Shown: positions 56,327 through 64,000 of the stretch, piece by piece
How the letters are laid out: the number at the start of each line of letters is the position of its first letter
How positions within the stretch are numbered: position 1 is the stretch's first letter
DNA from: Halohasta salina
GTDB lineage: Archaea > Halobacteriota > Halobacteria > Halobacteriales > Haloferacaceae
Reading direction: 5' to 3'
Length of the DNA: 64,000 bases
Assembly (NCBI RefSeq): GCF_024178165.1
Contig: NZ_JAMZIE010000002.1
Span: 496,001-560,000 of the forward strand
Position numbers and translations under genes: made by a program
Notes under the pieces: generated by a model
What the model saw: only the letters and a program-made list of their open reading frames with translations
Databases searched by the model: none
What the model was told of the DNA's origin: nothing

Positions 56327-58807
56327 TCAGTCACCTCCAGTGTGGGGAGTCGCCGCACCGGACCCCTTGGGGTTCCCCTCCGTGTACATGCTGGTGTCGA
56401 CGTCCTCGGGTGCGGGTTCGACCGCCACACGGACGTCGTAGAACGCCATACACCGGCCGACATCGCTGGTCTCGTTGTGTGTGAGGTCGTTGAGGTGGCC
56501 CTCGACGAAGTCCCGTGCCCACCATCCCTGATCGGTGTTGACCAGACCGGGCTGGAACGCCTCGTTGTACTTCGCCTTCACGACCATCTCGCCGCGGTCG
56601 TTGTACACTCGGACGTACTCGTCGTCCTCGATGCCGCGGGCCTTCGCGTCCCGCGGGTGGATGTCCAGTTGCGGTTCGGGATTGATCTCGCGGCTCCAGT
56701 TCACCATCTCGTACTGCGAGTGGATGCGGAAGCGACTGTGCTTCTGCATGAACATGAGGGGGTACTCGTCGGCCTGCTCGTGGTCGTCGGCCGTCCGGTC
56801 TTCCAGCGGCCGCGGCAGCTCGAAGGAGACGCCCTCCTCGCTCGGGGCGTCGTCGTCGTACAGCTCGATGCGCCCCGTCTCGGTGGGGAACTCGTCGGTG
56901 TACTTGACGACCGGCGTGGTCTCCTTGCGCTGGGTCCCCTGTTCGTACAGCGTCTCGAAGTCGATGGCGTCGTCCCGGCTGGCGAGCTCCCGGAGCATCT
57001 CGCGTTTCGTCTCGGGGAACCGGTCGCCGAAGCCGAGTCGCTCGGCCAGACCACGGATGGCCTCGTAGTCGTCTCTGGTCTCCCAGAGCGGCTCCTGGAC
57101 CCTGTGTCGGTAGCCGAGGTGTGGGTGCGACCCCCAACCGGAGATGATGTCCTCCTGTTCGAACCAGTGGGGCACCGGCAGGACGATGTCGGCCTGCTGG
57201 ACCGTATCCGTGTGGTGCATGTCGGCAACCACGTACATCTCGAGGTTCTCGATAGCGTTCTGGTAGCGCTGGCGGTCGGGGAACTGGTTGCCCATCATGT
57301 TCGACTCGATGGAGTAGACGGCCCGGATCTCGTGGGGATCGCCGTCGATCATCGCGTCGGGGTACTCCGGGAAGATCAGCGACGGCCCGGGGTCGACGTC
57401 CGACGGCGCTGCCCAGTCGCCGGCGGCGAGCGTCGTTCCGCCGGGGTGGTGGGCGTGAATGTTGCCGTGGTTCCCGTAGTCGCCGGTCATCGCCAGCATG
57501 ATCGCGTAGGCCTGCCCGAAGATGTGGCCGTGTGTGTACCGACCGAGGGCGTAGCTCGACGCGATGCCGCCGGGACCCCGGGTGGCCAGCCAGCGCGCGG
57601 CCGTGCGGATGTTGTCGGCGTCGACGCCGGTCTTCTCGGCGACCGCCGCGGGCGCGTGGTCGGCGGCGTGGTCACGGAGCTTCGTCAGCGAGGTCACACA
57701 CTCGACGCCGTCGACCGTGTACTCGCCAAACAGGGCGTAGTCCCCCTCGGTTTCGGGTTCGAGGGCGACCGGTTCGCCGTCTTCGATCGCGACGACCTGA
57801 TCGTCGCGCCCGTCGACCGAGACGTCGGCCGCCCGGAGCAGTTCGCCGGTGTCGGTGCGGACCAATGCGGGGGCGGTCGTCCGGCTGCGGAGGAAGTCGG
57901 TGTCGTAGGTTTCCTCCTCGAAGACGGTGTGCATCATCGCGAGGATGAGGTAGACGTCCTTGCCGGGTTTGACCGGGAGCCACAGGTCGGCTTTCGACGC
58001 CGTCGTCGTGTACACCGGGTCGACGACGACGAGTTTCGCCCCGTTTTCGACCGCATCCAGCACCTTCGAGGCGTCCATCTGGAACTGGCTGGAGAAGATG
58101 TCCGACCCCCAGACGATGATCGTGTTGGCGTTCTCCCAGTCCTCGGACTCGTTTGTCGGCGGGAGGAACGCGCCGTGGCCGGTGATGCGGTTGAATCCCT
58201 TGCCGACGTTGGTATCGATCCCCCACGCCGACTGGGTCGCGCCGAACAGCGAGGCCAGCCGCTTGAACGATTTGCCCGTCTGTCCGTAGTTCCCCGATCC
58301 CTCGTGGAACAGGACGCTCTCGGCACCGTACTCTGATTTCAGCGACTGCATCTTGTCGGCGACCAGATCCAGCGCCTCGTCCCACGAGATCCGCTCGAAC
58401 TCCGCCTCCGGCCCTCTCCCCGTCGGATTGGGCTCGTCGGGCGACCAGTCGGCGCGCTTCATCGGGTACTTCAGCCGCGTCGGATCGTAGACGCGCTGGG
58501 TGTGTGACAGGCCGAGCACGCAGGCCCGTTTGTACTGTTCGTCCTCCGGCGGATGTGGCTCGATCTTCTTTATTTGGCCGTCCCGCACGTGGACGTCGAT
58601 CGGACACTTCCCACGGCAGTTCGGCGAACAGACCGTCTGGGTGACCTCGTTTTGGCCGACGAAACTCTCGAGGCCGGTAGCCGTCGACGCTCCATCGCCG
58701 CCGCTGGCGAGTGCGTTGAGATAGCCACCGCCGCCGAGCCCGAGTGCGGCGGCCGCCCCACCGGCTTTCAGTACGTCGCGTCGGCCGACGTCCTCCGAGT
58801 CACCCAT
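56327..58807 (-). CDS. dmsA: Molybdopterin oxidoreductase, DMSO/TMAO-reductase type, Tat-exported
   Basis: This 826-residue catalytic subunit has a Tat signal (VGRRDVLKAGG), an N-terminal [4Fe-4S] site (CSPNCRGKC then RACVLG) and the molybdopterin domains. In the segment where family members place the Mo ligand it reads HEGSGNYGQTGKSF, containing Ser but no Cys or Asp. This fits DMSO/TMAO reductases (Ser) better than Psr, Phs, Ttr or Nap (Cys). Gene order (small protein, A, B, C, chaperone, with a Bat-family regulator alongside) repeats the dmsREABCD locus described in Halobacterium. The exact substrate (DMSO, TMAO or a sulfur or selenium oxyanion) remains uncertain. It overlaps the small upstream gene by 8 nt. 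Confidence 0.87.
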   Translation of the reverse strand: MGDSEDVGRRDVLKAGGAAAALGLGGGGYLNALASGGDGASTATGLESFVGQNEVTQTVCSPNCRGKCPIDVHVRDGQIKKIEPHPPEDEQYKRACVLGLSHTQRVYDPTRLKYPMKRADWSPDEPNPTGRGPEAEFERISWDEALDLVADKMQSLKSEYGAESVLFHEGSGNYGQTGKSFKRLASLFGATQSAWGIDTNVGKGFNRITGHGAFLPPTNESEDWENANTIIVWGSDIFSSQFQMDASKVLDAVENGAKLVVVDPVYTTTASKADLWLPVKPGKDVYLILAMMHTVFEEETYDTDFLRSRTTAPALVRTDTGELLRAADVSVDGRDDQVVAIEDGEPVALEPETEGDYALFGEYTVDGVECVTSLTKLRDHAADHAPAAVAEKTGVDADNIRTAARWLATRGPGGIASSYALGRYTHGHIFGQAYAIMLAMTGDYGNHGNIHAHHPGGTTLAAGDWAAPSDVDPGPSLIFPEYPDAMIDGDPHEIRAVYSIESNMMGNQFPDRQRYQNAIENLEMYVVADMHHTDTVQQADIVLPVPHWFEQEDIISGWGSHPHLGYRHRVQEPLWETRDDYEAIRGLAERLGFGDRFPETKREMLRELASRDDAIDFETLYEQGTQRKETTPVVKYTDEFPTETGRIELYDDDAPSEEGVSFELPRPLEDRTADDHEQADEYPLMFMQKHSRFRIHSQYEMVNWSREINPEPQLDIHPRDAKARGIEDDEYVRVYNDRGEMVVKAKYNEAFQPGLVNTDQGWWARDFVEGHLNDLTHNETSDVGRCMAFYDVRVAVEPAPEDVDTSMYTEGNPKGSGAATPHTGGD

Positions 58808-59042
58808 CGTCGAACCCCTCCGGTTCGGTCGGCCGGTTGTCCTCGCCGAACTCCGCCAGCACGTCCTCGTGGTACTTCTCGTGGAACTCGGCGTCGGTTA
58901 GCTCGCCGTTCGAAACGCGAATCGCGTCGCGAGCCATCTGCAGTCCCAGCTCAGCGTCGTAGTCGACGCCATCCAGAATATCCATCGCCTCCGATTCCCA
59001 CTCGGGGAGTGGCGTCAGAGTCGGCTGTTGTGGGTCGTTCAT
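58800..59042 (-). CDS. Small leader gene of the DMSO-reductase-type operon (DmsE position)
   Basis: This 80-residue acidic protein begins MNDPQQPTLTPLPEWESEAM and shows YDAELGLQMARDAIRVSNGEL, then FHEKYHEDVLAEFGEDN, a helical domain of the sort found at the N terminus of some haloarchaeal ferredoxin-like proteins. It has no Cys, so it binds no cluster itself. It occupies the position of dmsE in the Halobacterium locus. Its stop lies within the next gene (8-nt overlap), indicating coupled translation. A TATA-like CTTATAAG (minus strand, about 59109-59102) lies about 60 nt upstream. Confidence 0.65.
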   Translation of the reverse strand: MNDPQQPTLTPLPEWESEAMDILDGVDYDAELGLQMARDAIRVSNGELTDAEFHEKYHEDVLAEFGEDNRPTEPEGFDDG

Positions 59043-59109
59043 GGCTACAGTTACACTGTCGGAGCCAAACGCCGTAGGGGATTGGCTGGATAATGAAGAT
59101 ACTTATAAG

Positions 59110-59119
59110 CAACCGGTTG
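59110..59119. promoter_or_regulatory. Palindrome CAACCGGTTG next to the dms promoter
   Basis: A perfect 10-bp palindrome abuts the TATA-like box of the DMSO-reductase-type operon on its upstream side. The position fits an activator site, and the regulator gene just upstream (to the right) is the obvious candidate to bind it. Confidence 0.4.
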
Positions 59120-59229
59120 GGAGGATGAACTATTCGTGGCGGTCATCGGGCTGCTTTCCCGACTACACAGTATCGGCTGGAAAACAACGACCGATATGGA
59201 AATTCGAAACAGCTACCGACGTGCTGTCG

Positions 59230-59868
59230 TCACGGATCGAAGACCGCGGTCGCCAGTTTCGACTCGACAGCGTTCAGCCGCTGTGAGAGTGCCGACTTCG
59301 AGATCCCAAGCGTCGTTGCGAGATCGTCGAGACTCGTCTGTCTGGGTGTCTCGTAGTAGCCCTCGCTTACCGCCATCGTGGCCGCCTCTCGCTGTTTCGC
59401 GGTCAGATGTGAGAGTTCGACGGTGGTCGGCGACGACGCGACGGCACCATCCCGTCTGGCGGTGAGTCGCTGGAGACTGACGTGCTCGGTCACGGTTTTG
59501 AGTCGGTCGACGAGTTCGCTGATGCGTTCTCGATCCGAGAGGTACGTCTCGATGAGGACCGCGTCCCCGTCGGCGTTCCGGATGCGTGGGATACAGCCGA
59601 CCTCCCTGAACGCGAGACAGAGACAGGAGCCCTCGACGTGGTTCGTCGTGTGAACCACGTGGGCAGTATCGGACTCGTCACAGACAGTCACCTCCGCGTG
59701 ACAGACCCCGTCGTCGATCTGGTTGTGCACGTTCTCGACCGGCGACTCCGAATTCGAGAGCGGACACGAACAGTCTTCGGACAGTATGACCTCGAACAAC
59801 ACCTGGAGGGTTCGCTCTTTCGAGGCGCTCTCCCCCGAGCCCGTGTTCCCACTCTCAGAACGTTCCAT
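59230..59868 (-). CDS. dmsR: Cys-rich Bat-family HTH regulator (DmsR-like)
   Basis: This 212-residue protein has an N-terminal sensor region with seven cysteines (C33, C35, C56, C63, C82, C84, C92) and several histidines, then a helical linker and a C-terminal HTH_10 (about 157-212, LTAKQREAATMAVSEGYYET and LGISKSALSQRL). HTH_10 proteins of this kind adjoin the dms operon in Halobacterium and activate it without oxygen. The Cys/His content suggests an Fe-S or thiol redox sensor, which is inference. The ATG complementary to 59866-59868 is used. A TATA box (AATTTATATACC on this strand, about 59909-59898) is about 30 nt upstream. Confidence 0.82.
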   Translation of the reverse strand: MERSESGNTGSGESASKERTLQVLFEVILSEDCSCPLSNSESPVENVHNQIDDGVCHAEVTVCDESDTAHVVHTTNHVEGSCLCLAFREVGCIPRIRNADGDAVLIETYLSDRERISELVDRLKTVTEHVSLQRLTARRDGAVASSPTTVELSHLTAKQREAATMAVSEGYYETPRQTSLDDLATTLGISKSALSQRLNAVESKLATAVFDP

Positions 59869-60548
59869 GCGTTCCGACTGTTTCGAACACTCTGGTATAT
59901 AAATTTCGTCTGATTTATGACGTAATTTGTATAGGAAATTGACGAGATCGGCGTTCGGATCCCGTCGATCTGTGGTAGTATTTCGTATATTTAACAATAC
60001 TTGGTCCGCTCGATCGGCAGAGTCGGTCGACAGGACGACGCCATGGGTGCACTCGGAGCGGACTAATGCCGAAACCAAAGGAACGATTGGTGGCTTGCAA
60101 CTGGAAGTATCGATATTCCAGCGGGTCGACCGTCCACGGATTAGATGTGGGCGTGTCGGGAGAGAATCGAGATCGTGAGTGGGTTATCTACACACGATTG
60201 GACAGCGTTAACCGACGGGAAATCGACTTATCGGAATAGTGAATTGTGGGTCGTATTCGTCGTCATATCGCCCCTCTCGGCGGCCAGTGTGCGTCGACTC
60301 GTGTCTCAGGTGGTAGAAGGCCCCTACCTACAGAATACGTCGGTTTTTGCTGTTTTGTTGCGTGACTGTATATGAGATACTGCTATACAGAATTTCGATC
60401 CGGTGGAATTCACCACGATCAGCGTGTGTTGATACGGTCACTGCCGCTCGGACGTACGGTGGAGGCCGCTGGTGAAACGAGATAGCAACCGTCTCGTCGA
60501 CGGGTGTGCCGGCGAGGGACCGATACGTCGACGTGACGGACTATAGCC
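59869..60548. other. AT-richer intergenic region without a recognisable gene
   Basis: This 680-nt gap holds the regulator's promoter at its left end (TATA near 59905). The remainder has lower GC than the flanking genes, with no frame showing haloarchaeal codon bias, and a few AT-rich, promoter-like stretches near 59990 and 60370. I see no RNA gene, insertion-sequence end or repeat array. Confidence 0.45.
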
Positions 60549-62825
60549 TCACTCGCGGACGGATTCGAGGACGAGTTGCTGCTCGACGCGTGCGGCCTTC
60601 CGTTGGGCGTCGTGGACGGCATCGAGGTTGACACTGATCGACGAGATGCCGGCGTTGATCAACTCCTCGATCATCTTCGGATCCGAGGCCGCTTGGCCAC
60701 AGATGCTCGTCGAGACGTCGTACTCCCGGCAGGTTTCGATCGTCTCCCGAATCAGGCGCAACACGGCGGGGTGCAACGCGTCGTACCGATCGGCGACGAC
60801 CTCGTTGTTACGGTCGACGGCCAGCGTGTACTGGGTGAGGTCGTTCGTCCCGAAGGAGACGAAGTCGACGCCCGCCTCACAGATCTCTCTCGCACACAGC
60901 GCGCTCGCCGGGGTCTCGATCATCACCCCCCACTCCCGCTTCGTGGGGTCGATGCCGGCCTCGGTCATGAGGTCGCGGGCACGGTCGACGTCGTCGGCAT
61001 CGTTGACCAGCGGGAACATGAGTTCGACGTTGTCGTACCCCATCCCGAACAGTTCCTCGAAGGCCTGCAACTGGAGGGTAAAGAGGTCAGGGTTGTCCAG
61101 CGACCGCCTGAGCCCGCGGTAGCCGAGCATCGGGTTGTGCTCGACCGGCTCGTCTCCACCGCCGTCGAGTTGGCGGAACTCGTCGGTCGGCGCGTCGAGC
61201 GTCCGGATGCGGACCGATCGGGGGTAAAACGCCTCTGCGACGGTCCGCATGTCGTCGGCCAGCATGGTGACGAACGCGTCGGCACCGTGATCGGCAACGT
61301 ACTGCTCGGGCGTCTTGTTCGTCGAGATCACCATGTGTTCCATCCGGAGGAGACCGACACCGTCCGCACCAGTATTGGCCGCCCGCTCGGCGGCCGCAGG
61401 GATCGAGATGTTGGTCTTGATCTCCGTCGCCGTCATCGGCTTCGGCTGGCTGGTGGTGGAACTGGTCGGCGTGGGTTCCTGTTCGGGTTCCGGGGTGGTC
61501 TCCCGCTGGGCGTCAGTCACGACGCCGCGGTCTCCGTCGACGGTGATATACTGGTCGTCGGTGAGCGTGGCGGTGGCGGTTTCACAGCCGGTGATCGCCG
61601 TGACACCGAGCTCCCGTGAGACGATAGCGGCGTGACTCGTCATGCCGCCCTCGTCGGTGACGATCGCACTCGCCCGCTTCATCGCCGGCATCATATCGGG
61701 CGTCGTCACCTCGGTGACGATCACGTCGCCCTCGTTGACCTTGTCGAGTTGGTCAAGCGAGCCCACGATCCGAGCGGTCCCCGAAACCGTCCCGGGGCTC
61801 GCGCCGAGGCCGTCGACCAGTACCGAACGCTCGTTGGTGGATTCGTTCGGTTCGGTTCCGGCGTCCGACTCGTCTCCGGCGCCGTCGTCGATCGTCGTGA
61901 TCGGACGGGACTGGAGGAGATAGATCTCCCCGTCGCTGATCGCCCACTCGACGTCCTGCGGCTGGCCGTAGTGGTCCTCGACGAGTTCCCCCATATCGCT
62001 CAGGCGGTCGAGTTCCTCGTCGGAGAGCACACGCTCGGTCCGCTTCTCGGGTGGCACCGACTTCTCCAGCGTCTCGCCGGTCTCTGGATCCTTGACGTGC
62101 ATCGTCTTTTTCGTCGAGACGCTCACCGATCCGACGGCCTCCTCGGTCCGGTCGTACGTGTAGTGATCGGGCGAGACGGCCCCCGAGACGACCGCTTCAC
62201 CGAGTCCCCAAGCGGCCTCGACGGTCATCTGCTTTTTTCCCGTCGACGGGTGGCTGGTGAACATCACGCCCGACTTGTCGGCGTCGACCATCCGCTGGAC
62301 GACCACCGCGATGTCGACGTCGTGGTGGGCAAACCCCTGTTCTTCCCGGTAGCAGATCGCCCGCTCGGTAAACAGGGAGGCCCAGCAGCGCTTGATCCGG
62401 TCCAACAGGTCGCTCTCCGAGACGTTGAGGAACGTCTCCTGCTGGCCGGCGAACGAGGCATCCGGCAGATCCTCGGCCGTGGCCGAGGACCGAACGGCGA
62501 CGATCGAGTCCGAGCCGAGATCCTCGAACGCGCTGCGGATCTCCGCCCGGGTCTCGTCGGGCCACGGTGCTTCGAGAATGAGCTGCCGAGCGCGCTGTTC
62601 GGCTTCAGCGAGTGCCCGAGAGTCCTCGATGTCGACGTCGACCGCGTCGAACAGTTCCTCGTCGATCCCGGTACTCTCGATGAAATGCCGGTAAGCGTCG
62701 GCGGTGACGGTGAACCCCGAAGGGATCGGCAAGTTGTGTGACGACAACTCGCCCAAGGACGCCGCTTTGCCACCGACGATGTCTACGTCACTGGCGCTGA
62801 CCGCGCTCAGCCATGCTACTAACAT
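60549..62825 (-). CDS. ppsA: Phosphoenolpyruvate synthase
   Basis: This 758-residue enzyme makes PEP from pyruvate and ATP. The order is: ATP-grasp N-terminal domain (about 1-330, VGGKAASLGELS, AVRSSATAEDLPDASFAGQQ), phosphohistidine domain with catalytic H398 (EGGMTSHAAIVSRELG), a Pro/Thr/Ser-rich linker (about 445-480) and the PEP-binding barrel (about 480-750, NPMLGYRGLR, GTNDLTQYTLAVDR, SICGQA). A TATA-like box (AATACTTATG on this strand) is about 30 nt upstream. It is divergent from the GAPDH transcript, and both enzymes serve gluconeogenesis. The Pro/Thr linker is longer than in bacterial homologues. Confidence 0.93.
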   Translation of the reverse strand: MLVAWLSAVSASDVDIVGGKAASLGELSSHNLPIPSGFTVTADAYRHFIESTGIDEELFDAVDVDIEDSRALAEAEQRARQLILEAPWPDETRAEIRSAFEDLGSDSIVAVRSSATAEDLPDASFAGQQETFLNVSESDLLDRIKRCWASLFTERAICYREEQGFAHHDVDIAVVVQRMVDADKSGVMFTSHPSTGKKQMTVEAAWGLGEAVVSGAVSPDHYTYDRTEEAVGSVSVSTKKTMHVKDPETGETLEKSVPPEKRTERVLSDEELDRLSDMGELVEDHYGQPQDVEWAISDGEIYLLQSRPITTIDDGAGDESDAGTEPNESTNERSVLVDGLGASPGTVSGTARIVGSLDQLDKVNEGDVIVTEVTTPDMMPAMKRASAIVTDEGGMTSHAAIVSRELGVTAITGCETATATLTDDQYITVDGDRGVVTDAQRETTPEPEQEPTPTSSTTSQPKPMTATEIKTNISIPAAAERAANTGADGVGLLRMEHMVISTNKTPEQYVADHGADAFVTMLADDMRTVAEAFYPRSVRIRTLDAPTDEFRQLDGGGDEPVEHNPMLGYRGLRRSLDNPDLFTLQLQAFEELFGMGYDNVELMFPLVNDADDVDRARDLMTEAGIDPTKREWGVMIETPASALCAREICEAGVDFVSFGTNDLTQYTLAVDRNNEVVADRYDALHPAVLRLIRETIETCREYDVSTSICGQAASDPKMIEELINAGISSISVNLDAVHDAQRKAARVEQQLVLESVRE

Positions 62826-62959
62826 CAGGTGGATACATTCCGCACCGCATCATAAGTATTCGTGTGGCAGAGAGAATAACTGCTAGTTGATTTCCGGAGA
62901 AATTAACTCGATTACGAGTCCGCACAGCGTTATATTCCCACCCCTGATAGCTGTCAGTG

Positions 62960-63085
62960 ATGCCTGTAATCGAGGTATCGAACCAGCTGTACAGCCAGCT
63001 CCGGGCGGCCGATTCGACGGATGACACCGGGGCAGAACGCTGGCAACTCCTGGACGACCCACGACGGGAGAGCGCCAACAGATGA
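62960..63085 (+). CDS. Small 41-residue gene coupled to GAPDH
   Basis: This short gene begins about 27 nt after a TATA box (GTTATATTCC, about 62929-62938), so its ATG is probably the first codon of a leaderless transcript. The protein begins MPVIEVSNQLYSQLRAADST, like the N terminus of small ribbon-helix-helix or VapB-type antitoxins (M-x-x-I-E-V/L), but it ends after a short charged tail without the rest of that fold. Its stop overlaps the GAPDH start (ATGA). It may be a truncated antitoxin-like gene or a leader whose translation promotes GAPDH translation. Confidence 0.55.
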   Translation: MPVIEVSNQLYSQLRAADSTDDTGAERWQLLDDPRRESANR

Positions 63086-64000
63086 TCGAGGTCGGTATCA
63101 ACGGCTACGGAACGATCGGGAAGCGTGTCGCCGAGGCGGTCGACAGCCAGCCCGACATGTGTATCGTCGGCGTCAGCAAACGCACGCCGGACCACGAGGC
63201 CGCCAGTGCGGTCGACCGTGGCTTCGAGCTGTATGCGCCCGACGCCGAGACGGAAGCCACCTTCTCCGCCCACGAGCTGCCCGTCGCGGGCACCGTCGAG
63301 ACGCTGATCGCCGACAGCGATGTCGTCGTCGACGCGACACCCGCGGGTGTGGGTGCGGAGAACGCGCCGCGATACGAGCGGGCGGAGACGCCGGTCGTCT
63401 ATCAGGGCGGCGAGGACGCGACCATCGCGCCGACGAGTTTCTGTGCGCGGAGCAACTACGAGGAGACGGTCGGCCGGGCGTCGACGCGGGTCGTCTCCTG
63501 TAACACGACGGGGCTGGCTCGCCTGTTGTCGCCACTCGACGACCGCTTCGGCGTCGAGTCGGTCGACTGCACGCTGATCCGCCGGGGCGGCGATCCGACC
63601 CAGTCCGACCGGGGGCCGATCAACGACATCGTCCCCGATCCGGTGACCGTCCCCTCCCACCACGCCCCCGACCTCCGAACCGTGTTGCCCTCCGTCGACG
63701 TGATGACGAAGGGTGTGACCGTGCCGGCGACGCTGATGCACCTCCACAGTCTGACGGTGCGGCTCGACGACACGCCGACGGCCGCGGCGGTCGAGAGCTG
63801 TCTGGACGACGAGAGCCGCATCGAACTCGTCGCGAGCGCTCACGGGCAGGACAGCTGTGCGGCCCTCCGTGAGTCCGCCCACGACCGGGGTCGACAGCGT
63901 GGTGACGTCTGGGAGAACTGCGTCTGGACGGAGTCGATCACCGTCGACGAAGGGCAGCTATCGCTCCTTCAGGCGGTCCACCAGCAGGCCGACGTGGTGC
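63082..64000 (+). CDS. gapB: Type II glyceraldehyde-3-phosphate dehydrogenase (partial at the window end)
   Basis: The first 306 codons of an archaeal type II GAPDH are present and the frame is open to the window end. It begins MIEVGINGYGTIGKRVAEAV with a complete dinucleotide motif, and the catalytic Cys is C140 in VSCNTTGLAR, the archaeal position. The later DIVPDPVTVPSHH and PSVDVMTKGVTVPATLMHLH are family segments. Type II enzymes are mainly gluconeogenic in haloarchaea, matching the divergent PEP synthase. Its ATG overlaps the stop of the small upstream gene. Confidence 0.92.
   Translation, partial: MIEVGINGYGTIGKRVAEAVDSQPDMCIVGVSKRTPDHEAASAVDRGFELYAPDAETEATFSAHELPVAGTVETLIADSDVVVDATPAGVGAENAPRYERAETPVVYQGGEDATIAPTSFCARSNYEETVGRASTRVVSCNTTGLARLLSPLDDRFGVESVDCTLIRRGGDPTQSDRGPINDIVPDPVTVPSHHAPDLRTVLPSVDVMTKGVTVPATLMHLHSLTVRLDDTPTAAAVESCLDDESRIELVASAHGQDSCAALRESAHDRGRQRGDVWENCVWTESITVDEGQLSLLQAVHQQADVV

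Noticed and set aside
56327-58807. Polysulfide, thiosulfate or tetrathionate reductase
   Set aside because: Those enzymes ligate molybdenum by Cys, and none occurs in the HEGSGNYG segment. Gene order also matches dms. This is rejected only provisionally.
59041-59286. Plus-strand gene divergent from the dms operon
   Set aside because: The frame lacks codon bias, overlaps the promoter of the operon and the 3' end of the regulator gene, and has no recognisable domain.

Overview
The window is about 64 kb of haloarchaeal chromosome (class Halobacteria). The evidence is strong G/C bias at third codon positions, very acidic proteins, haloarchaeal TATA boxes about 25 nt upstream of leaderless starts, Tat-type lipoprotein signals (RR plus lipobox), bacterio-opsin-activator HTH regulators, and haloarchaeal families such as RdfA with its SMC-related partner, type II GAPDH and DUF63. 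No rRNA, tRNA, CRISPR array or intact insertion sequence was seen.

Layout. 0-6 kb: the start of deoC, DUF63 and other membrane proteins, a tetrapeptide-repeat protein, uridine phosphorylase, a GIDE-like protein and a lipoprotein. 6-14 kb: a 1383-residue multi-PAS/GAF Bat-type regulator, an FAD oxidoreductase flanked by two paralogous HTH genes that share a promoter element, and an Old Yellow Enzyme homologue. 13.9-14.6 kb: a decayed, lower-GC stretch. 14.65-25.07 kb: a compact one-strand operon for an exported, membrane-anchored [NiFe] uptake hydrogenase with its cytochrome b, protease and all six maturation genes (hypC, D, E, A, B, F). 25-34.4 kb: a PQQ-like propeller lipoprotein, amidase and RidA, then an ABC importer with two permeases behind a gamma-glutamyltransferase. 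34.6-40.1 kb: LctP permease, MFS transporter, IclR regulator and a CitE-type lyase. 40.3-42.8 kb: rdfA and an SMC-like ATPase. 43-53.3 kb: a carbohydrate or polyol island (IclR regulator, DgoD-like protein, FGGY kinase, double class II aldolase, GlpA, GlpB, GlcG-like, ThuA-like). 53.7-59.9 kb: a DMSO-reductase-type respiratory operon (TorD chaperone, NrfD, Fe-S subunit, Mo subunit, small protein) with a Cys-rich Bat-family regulator. 60.5-64 kb: PEP synthase divergent from type II GAPDH.

How the genes may work together. Hydrogenase can feed electrons from H2 through cytochrome b into the quinone pool, and the DmsABC-type complex can draw them out to an external acceptor. The window therefore holds both ends of a plausible H2-dependent anaerobic respiratory chain. 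The 43-53 kb island looks like conversion of a sugar or polyol to triose phosphates, and PEP synthase plus GAPDH fit gluconeogenesis.

Most notable points are the complete hydrogenase island (with a predicted all-[4Fe-4S] relay, a Cys-rich tail and an embedded zinc-finger microprotein), two IclR loci sharing a GTTC-N9-GAAC palindrome, a DgoD-like protein with replaced catalytic residues, and an in-frame fused aldolase duplication.
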